Source of the DNA: Dermabacter indicis
GTDB lineage: Bacteria; Actinomycetota; Actinomycetes; Actinomycetales; Dermabacteraceae
Direction: 5' to 3'
Assembly (NCBI GenBank): GCA_001403775.1
Contig: CYUG01000017.1
Coordinates: 279,969 to 343,968, forward strand
DNA length: 64,000 bases
This document shows, in pieces, positions 60,139-64,000 of this stretch (positions are counted from its first letter, which is position 1; each line of letters opens with the position of its first letter). A program made the translations under genes and the position numbers. A model generated the notes under the pieces. The model was not told the DNA's origin and made no database searches. It saw only the letters and a list, made by a program, of their open reading frames with translations.

Positions 60139-61063
60139 GTCCGTACGTCTCCTCGACTCGCCAGAAGAACACAAAGCCGATCGCGAAGGCGACCAAGGCC
60201 CACGCAATAGCCTCGAACCAGAGCATCGGTGTCATGGGGATCAGGGCCTCGTTGCCGAAGACGGCGCGGAAAAGGTCGAGGTACACCGTGAGCGGCTGAT
60301 GCAAAAGGATCGGTTTAATCCACATGCTGTCGGGAACCATGGCGCTCAGGAGGAACATACCGCCGGAAGCGTAGCGCCCGAGGGTAAGGAAGAACGGCAG
60401 GGCGTTCGCAATATCGGGGGCGCGCGCGCCGAGACGGGCGAAGAACATGGTCACGCCAGCGGAGAACGTCGCCAAAAGTACAGCTGCAAACGGAAGCAAC
60501 AACCACGACCATGTGGGGACCACCAACCCCATGCCTGGGAGCAGACCGGTGACCATGGTCACGATCATCATGGCGACGAGGATAGGCGCGAACAGCACGA
60601 CTTCGGTCATGACGGAGGCCAGGGGAACGATCGCTCGCGGGAAGCGGTGCGATCGGATCAACTGCATGTTCGTGGGGATTGAATTGATGCCCGACATCAC
60701 CGAGGTCTGGAAAAGCGTGTAACTAAACGTTCCGATGGTGATGAAGGCGGCACGGTTATCGATTCCCGGCGCGCTTCCATGAAAAAGAAAACCGAAAATG
60801 ACCACGTAGATGCCCGCGTCCAAGATGGGGCGCAGAATCGCCCAGGCCTGCCCGAGGTACGACCCCTGGTTACGGGAGTAGGCGCGGGAGGCGGAGAGAT
60901 GCCAAATGAAGGAACGGCGCTGCCACACCTGAGCGATGTAGCGGCCGAGAGGGGGCCGAACGCCCATCTCCCTTAGACCCGATTCACTCGCGAGCTTTGC
61001 GGCTTCCGCAGAACTCAAACGTGGAGATAGCTCCACTTGGGGCTTGGTCTCAGCCAAAATCAT
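60131..61063 (-). CDS. Permease of a polysaccharide/teichoic-acid ABC exporter (Wzm/TagG type)
   Basis: A 310-residue ABC-2 permease with six helices. Class features are YIAQVWQRRSFIWHLSASRA, YSRNQGSYLGQAWAILRPIL and SGINSIPTNMQLIRSHRFPR. It exports a lipid-linked glycan or teichoic acid with the ATPase. A TTG at the third codon is better spaced from AGGAG than the ATG at 61063, so the start may shift by two residues. It diverges from the two glycosyltransferases. Confidence 0.9.
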   Translation of the reverse strand: MILAETKPQVELSPRLSSAEAAKLASESGLREMGVRPPLGRYIAQVWQRRSFIWHLSASRAYSRNQGSYLGQAWAILRPILDAGIYVVIFGFLFHGSAPGIDNRAAFITIGTFSYTLFQTSVMSGINSIPTNMQLIRSHRFPRAIVPLASVMTEVVLFAPILVAMMIVTMVTGLLPGMGLVVPTWSWLLLPFAAVLLATFSAGVTMFFARLGARAPDIANALPFFLTLGRYASGGMFLLSAMVPDSMWIKPILLHQPLTVYLDLFRAVFGNEALIPMTPMLWFEAIAWALVAFAIGFVFFWRVEETYGRD

Positions 61064-61126
61064 GCTCCTAAGGGCCTGATGTTGCGTCTCATTTTTGTCT
61101 CGCGCTGTTCGCTATGATCTATCGGT

Positions 61127-61921
61127 GTGAACCACCGTGACCCGTCGACGCCGCTCGTGAGTGTCATCATGCCGGTTTTCAACGGCACTGTGACCCTACA
61201 CCAGTCGATGATAAGCGTTCTAAACCAATCGATACGGGATCTCGAGCTCATCGTTGTCGACGACGGCTCAAGTGATGACTCCGTGGAGATCGTTGAGCGT
61301 CTCGCGCAAACCGACGATCGCGTGCACCTCGCGCGCAGAGCAAGAAGCGGGGGACCCGCAGCAGCGCGCAATACAGGGATCGCAAGCGCGAAAGGTCGCT
61401 ACCTGGCCTTTTGCGATGCCGACGACATGTGGCTCGCACATAAACTCGAGCGCCAGCTCGCATGCGCCGAACGCACGGGAGCCCCACTGGTGTACAGTTC
61501 CTACCACCGAATCGCACCAGACTTCCACGAGAGCGCGGCAGACTTCACGCCGGAGGGGCGCCTGGTGTCCGTACCTCCGAAAATCACATACAGGGACCTC
61601 CTCGCGGGCAACAAGATCGGCAACCTCACCGCCGTAGTCAATCTTTCGGTCACCGGCCCAGTGACGATGGCCGATCGCTCAGGGGCAGAAGATTGGGCCC
61701 TATGGCTCGAGATCACTCGGAAGTTTGGGGCTGCGCGTGGGATTGAGGAGCCTCTCGCGCTTTACCGCGCCGAGCAGAAGGGCTCGCACTCCGATGATCG
61801 GCTCCGGGCCATCCGCGCGGTGTGGCGTGTTCTGCGCGAACAAGAAGACGTGCCACGATGGAGGGCCGCCTGGTACTTGATGCGAAGTGCTGTTGCCGCG
61901 CTGAGGAAGTCCAGGATTTAG
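61127..61921 (+). CDS. Family 2 glycosyltransferase
   Basis: A 264-residue GT-A enzyme: LVSVIMPVFNGTVTLHQSMI, LELIVVDDGSSDDSVEIVER, GPAAARNTGIASAKGRYLAF and the metal-binding CDADDMWLAHKL. The C-terminal part has AEDWALWLEITRKF, the usual acceptor-side ED motif. GTG start. It belongs with the exporter and the next gene to a surface-glycan locus. Confidence 0.9.
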   Translation: MNHRDPSTPLVSVIMPVFNGTVTLHQSMISVLNQSIRDLELIVVDDGSSDDSVEIVERLAQTDDRVHLARRARSGGPAAARNTGIASAKGRYLAFCDADDMWLAHKLERQLACAERTGAPLVYSSYHRIAPDFHESAADFTPEGRLVSVPPKITYRDLLAGNKIGNLTAVVNLSVTGPVTMADRSGAEDWALWLEITRKFGAARGIEEPLALYRAEQKGSHSDDRLRAIRAVWRVLREQEDVPRWRAAWYLMRSAVAALRKSRI

Positions 61922-61947
61922 AAAACCGCATGGTGAGGTAGCGAAAC

Positions 61948-64000
61948 ATGATTCTGATTTGTACGAACGAGTTGGCGGGGCCAACGGGTTACCACAAATC
62001 GGTGGTGCAGCTCGCGAACGGCCTGCATCAAACGGGCTACCCCGTTGCGGTGATGGCCTTTCTGGGCGGCGGCAATGTGTGGGAGCGAATGCTGCCAACG
62101 TGGCCCTTGGATGAGTCCATTCCTGCTTTCACCGTGCGAGCACTGCCGGCTGACGGCGGCTCCCTCCTTCACCGCGGCGTCTACCCCGAGTACTCGGGAA
62201 ATTTGGGCGCCCTGCGCTTTTCCTTCACCGCCAACCAGGTGGCGGTCCTACGCCAGCTCAACGACGTGCTCGACGAGAGCGACACGATTGTGTTCACGAA
62301 CCCCGCCCAGGTTCTCGCCTTCCAGTACGCGCTGGGCGATGCGAAGCGTCGCCCACACACGATTCTCCAGATTCACGGTGACTATGCCCACCACAAGGAA
62401 CTGTGGGAACCGCTGAAGTCGGTACGCGGCAGCATTGATCGCTTGCAAACCGTGGCCGATGGTCTGCGCGCGCAATTTCTCGACCTTTTTGGCGAATCCA
62501 ACGTCGTGTTCATTCCGAACTTCCCGGGCGAGGGAAAAACGACCGTCCCGCGCGTGTCGCACGAGGGCGTGAATATCGTTCTCCCGGCATCGCTTCAGCA
62601 CCGCAAGAACCAATTGGATGCCGTGCGCGCCCTCGCGAAGATCGACGACGCTACCGTGCGTCTCAGTCTTTGGGGTTCGGCACATCCGCTCAACCCCTAC
62701 GTGAGTGCGGTGCGCGAGGAAGTCGCGCAGCTCGGCCTCAACGAGCGCGTCAATATTTGCGGGTACGGATCTGAACAAGACGTGTACTCGGAAGCAGACA
62801 TCGTGCTCATGACGTCGCTATCCGAGGGCTTCCCCTACCCGCTGCTCGAGTCGATGAGCCATTCGCTGCCCGTGGTCGCTTACGACTTTGACTTCGGCGC
62901 CCGTGAGGCCATCGAGGATGGTCGTACAGGTTTCTTGATTCCCATGCTCGACGTCGATCTCCTCGCGGAGCGGCTCGGCGAACTGAGTGCCGATGCCTCC
63001 ATGCGCGAGCGTTTCGGTGCCGCGGGCCGCGAGCGCTACGACGCGCACTTCTCGCAAGAAGCAGTGGGCAAACGCTACGAGGAATTCCTCGGCCCCCACG
63101 GCAAGTCGATTGACCTCACCGAAGCCTTCGCCGTGAGCGGCGAGGAACCCATCTCCACAGAGCAGATCAGCCACCGGGTGAAATGGCGGGGACTTTCGCG
63201 CTACCACCGGATCACCGTCACGGGCGATGCCCCACTGCACGATGTGCAGATCGATAACTCCGAACGCGTGACGACACCAACGGTCAAGCAGCAGCGCACG
63301 TCCAGGCGAGGAAAGTCCGGGAAAGCTGCTCGCGAGACCCTGATTCAATTCCCCGCCTTCGGTAAGGAAGTGATTTCCTACGCCCCGACACCCGGTTCGA
63401 AGGAACGTCACTACCTCGGGCACACCACGACTCGTCACGAGCTCAAAATTTTCGGGCACCTGCGCCGCGATGCCGACTACACCCCCGTGGACGTGCTGCA
63501 CGCCGCTCAGGGCGGAGCCCAGCACGTGTCGTGGTCGACTACGCCAAAGGCTTTCGCAAGCTTTGTCGACAAGGGCGCCGAGGCCGTCTCGTGGAAAGTT
63601 CGCCAAGTCGCCACGGAACTCAAGAAACACCTGCAAGCGTCGGGCACAAAAGACCAACCCACCCAGCCGATCACGCCCCCTAAGCCTGTAACCGGCCCAA
63701 GTGAGCCCGGCAAGACCGCGAATGCGAGCGCTCCCGCGGCGAATTCCACGGCAAGCGACTCGCCTCGGCCTGCGCAGGCCGACGGTGGCCTCAGCCAAGG
63801 GCTTCGCGAATTCGGCAAGTCTCTCGGCCTCTCCAACAAGATTTTCACGAGCGCGACGAACATCGCGAAGTCCTATGCGGGATCGGGCATGAAGTTGCTG
63901 CGCAGTGCCGTTGCCGTCAAGGAGCCCATCGCCCCTCATCGCGAGATCGGAACGCATCCCTGGTTCCCGGTGACCGGCGGCACCGATAACTTCGGCACCC
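61948..64000 (+). CDS. Family 4 glycosyltransferase with C-terminal extension (partial)
   Basis: The frame is open from the ATG at 61948 (GAGG upstream) to the right edge, at least 684 codons. Residues 1-390 are a GT-B glycosyltransferase: LICTNELAGPTGYHKSVVQL, IVLPASLQHRKNQLDAVRAL, ICGYGSEQDVYSEADIVLMT and SEGFPYPLLESMSHSLPVVA (the E-x7-E region), like teichoic-acid glucosyl or GlcNAc transferases. Residues ~400-500 form a beta-rich domain, then a Pro/Ala/Ser-rich linker (~565-620) and a new domain cut by the edge (TGGTDNFGT). The long C-terminal part is not usual for GT4 enzymes. Confidence 0.88.
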   Translation, partial: MILICTNELAGPTGYHKSVVQLANGLHQTGYPVAVMAFLGGGNVWERMLPTWPLDESIPAFTVRALPADGGSLLHRGVYPEYSGNLGALRFSFTANQVAVLRQLNDVLDESDTIVFTNPAQVLAFQYALGDAKRRPHTILQIHGDYAHHKELWEPLKSVRGSIDRLQTVADGLRAQFLDLFGESNVVFIPNFPGEGKTTVPRVSHEGVNIVLPASLQHRKNQLDAVRALAKIDDATVRLSLWGSAHPLNPYVSAVREEVAQLGLNERVNICGYGSEQDVYSEADIVLMTSLSEGFPYPLLESMSHSLPVVAYDFDFGAREAIEDGRTGFLIPMLDVDLLAERLGELSADASMRERFGAAGRERYDAHFSQEAVGKRYEEFLGPHGKSIDLTEAFAVSGEEPISTEQISHRVKWRGLSRYHRITVTGDAPLHDVQIDNSERVTTPTVKQQRTSRRGKSGKAARETLIQFPAFGKEVISYAPTPGSKERHYLGHTTTRHELKIFGHLRRDADYTPVDVLHAAQGGAQHVSWSTTPKAFASFVDKGAEAVSWKVRQVATELKKHLQASGTKDQPTQPITPPKPVTGPSEPGKTANASAPAANSTASDSPRPAQADGGLSQGLREFGKSLGLSNKIFTSATNIAKSYAGSGMKLLRSAVAVKEPIAPHREIGTHPWFPVTGGTDNFGT

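Noticed and set aside
62818-63957. 379-codon minus-strand frame opposite the GT4 gene
   Set aside because: The plus strand has a well-defined glycosyltransferase; the minus frame has no ribosome site or motifs.
1-64000. tRNA, rRNA, tmRNA or SRP RNA genes
   Set aside because: No cloverleaf with the GTTCGANTC-type T-loop in proper context and no rRNA-like conserved stretch was found on reading both strands.

Overview
The window is high-GC chromosomal DNA (roughly 63-66% by eye) from an actinobacterium. Pointers are frequent GTG and TTG starts, a sortase-anchored LPRTG adhesin, actinobacterial transposases (IS6 and IS481 families), NarL-type two-component genes and a Wzm/Wzt-type polysaccharide exporter beside glycosyltransferases. 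The gene set would suit a skin- or mucosa-associated member of the Dermabacteraceae (Dermabacter/Brachybacterium group), but that is inference from gene style, not a database match.

Region 1 (1-16.4 kb) is ordinary chromosome: the 3' end of argS, a hydrolase, an MTA/SAH nucleosidase, a BCCT osmolyte transporter with a terminator in its leader, a small RHH protein, a HAD phosphatase + sulfurtransferase pair, a PfkB kinase, a glutathione peroxidase, an SPFH protein, an aldo/keto reductase, an unusual sulfur-relay locus (TusA-like, DsrE-like, then a TusA::MetE-like fusion, facing a MalY-type C-S lyase), a glycosyltransferase and an AzlCD exporter.

Region 2 (about 16.5-28.7 kb) is an acquired island. 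It lies between a vapC 3' remnant and a vapB 5' remnant on the same strand, so it seems to have landed in a vapBC toxin-antitoxin operon. It holds an ORC/Cdc6-like AAA ATPase with direct repeats upstream, a two-helix membrane protein, an RHH protein, a large LPRTG adhesin with about six repeats, a broken plasmid partition module (parA frameshifted and cut by an IS; small parB-like gene intact), and two direct IS6-family copies bracketing TetR+MFS and ArsR+truncated MFS.

Region 3 (28.8-42.3 kb) is core again: a shortened adenosine-deaminase-like protein, Nudix and DMT proteins, a frameshifted TIGR01777 epimerase, a 560-bp gap with a probable small RNA, a protein ending in a HicA-like domain, a lipoprotein, rlmC, glpD-glpK, an asparaginase, and a second ORC-like ATPase preceded by CATAAA repeats. 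An IS481-family element (42335-45131) carrying a DUF2268 metalloprotease and a TipA-type MerR regulator is inserted exactly at that ATPase's stop codon, with a perfect 6-bp target duplication.

Region 4 (45.1-64 kb) is core: a Bcr/CflA transporter, a GH15-like protein, pdxH, a DUF4097 protein with a HicB-like partner, a SAM-hydrolase (DUF62) + ECF transporter operon whose S component is frameshifted in a G7 tract, an ABC drug exporter with a two-component system, a frameshifted aminoglycoside-phosphotransferase-like gene, and a Wzm/Wzt exporter with two glycosyltransferases, the last running off the window.

Across all core parts, and absent from both islands, an oligonucleotide with core GGTCCGACG (extended consensus GGGTCCGACGCTTGCCGG) occurs 11 times in both orientations, usually in variable protein linkers or at gene ends and twice as inverted pairs. 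This resembles a DNA-uptake-sequence system. It and the TusA/DsrE/TusA::MetE locus are the two most promising candidates for undescribed biology here.
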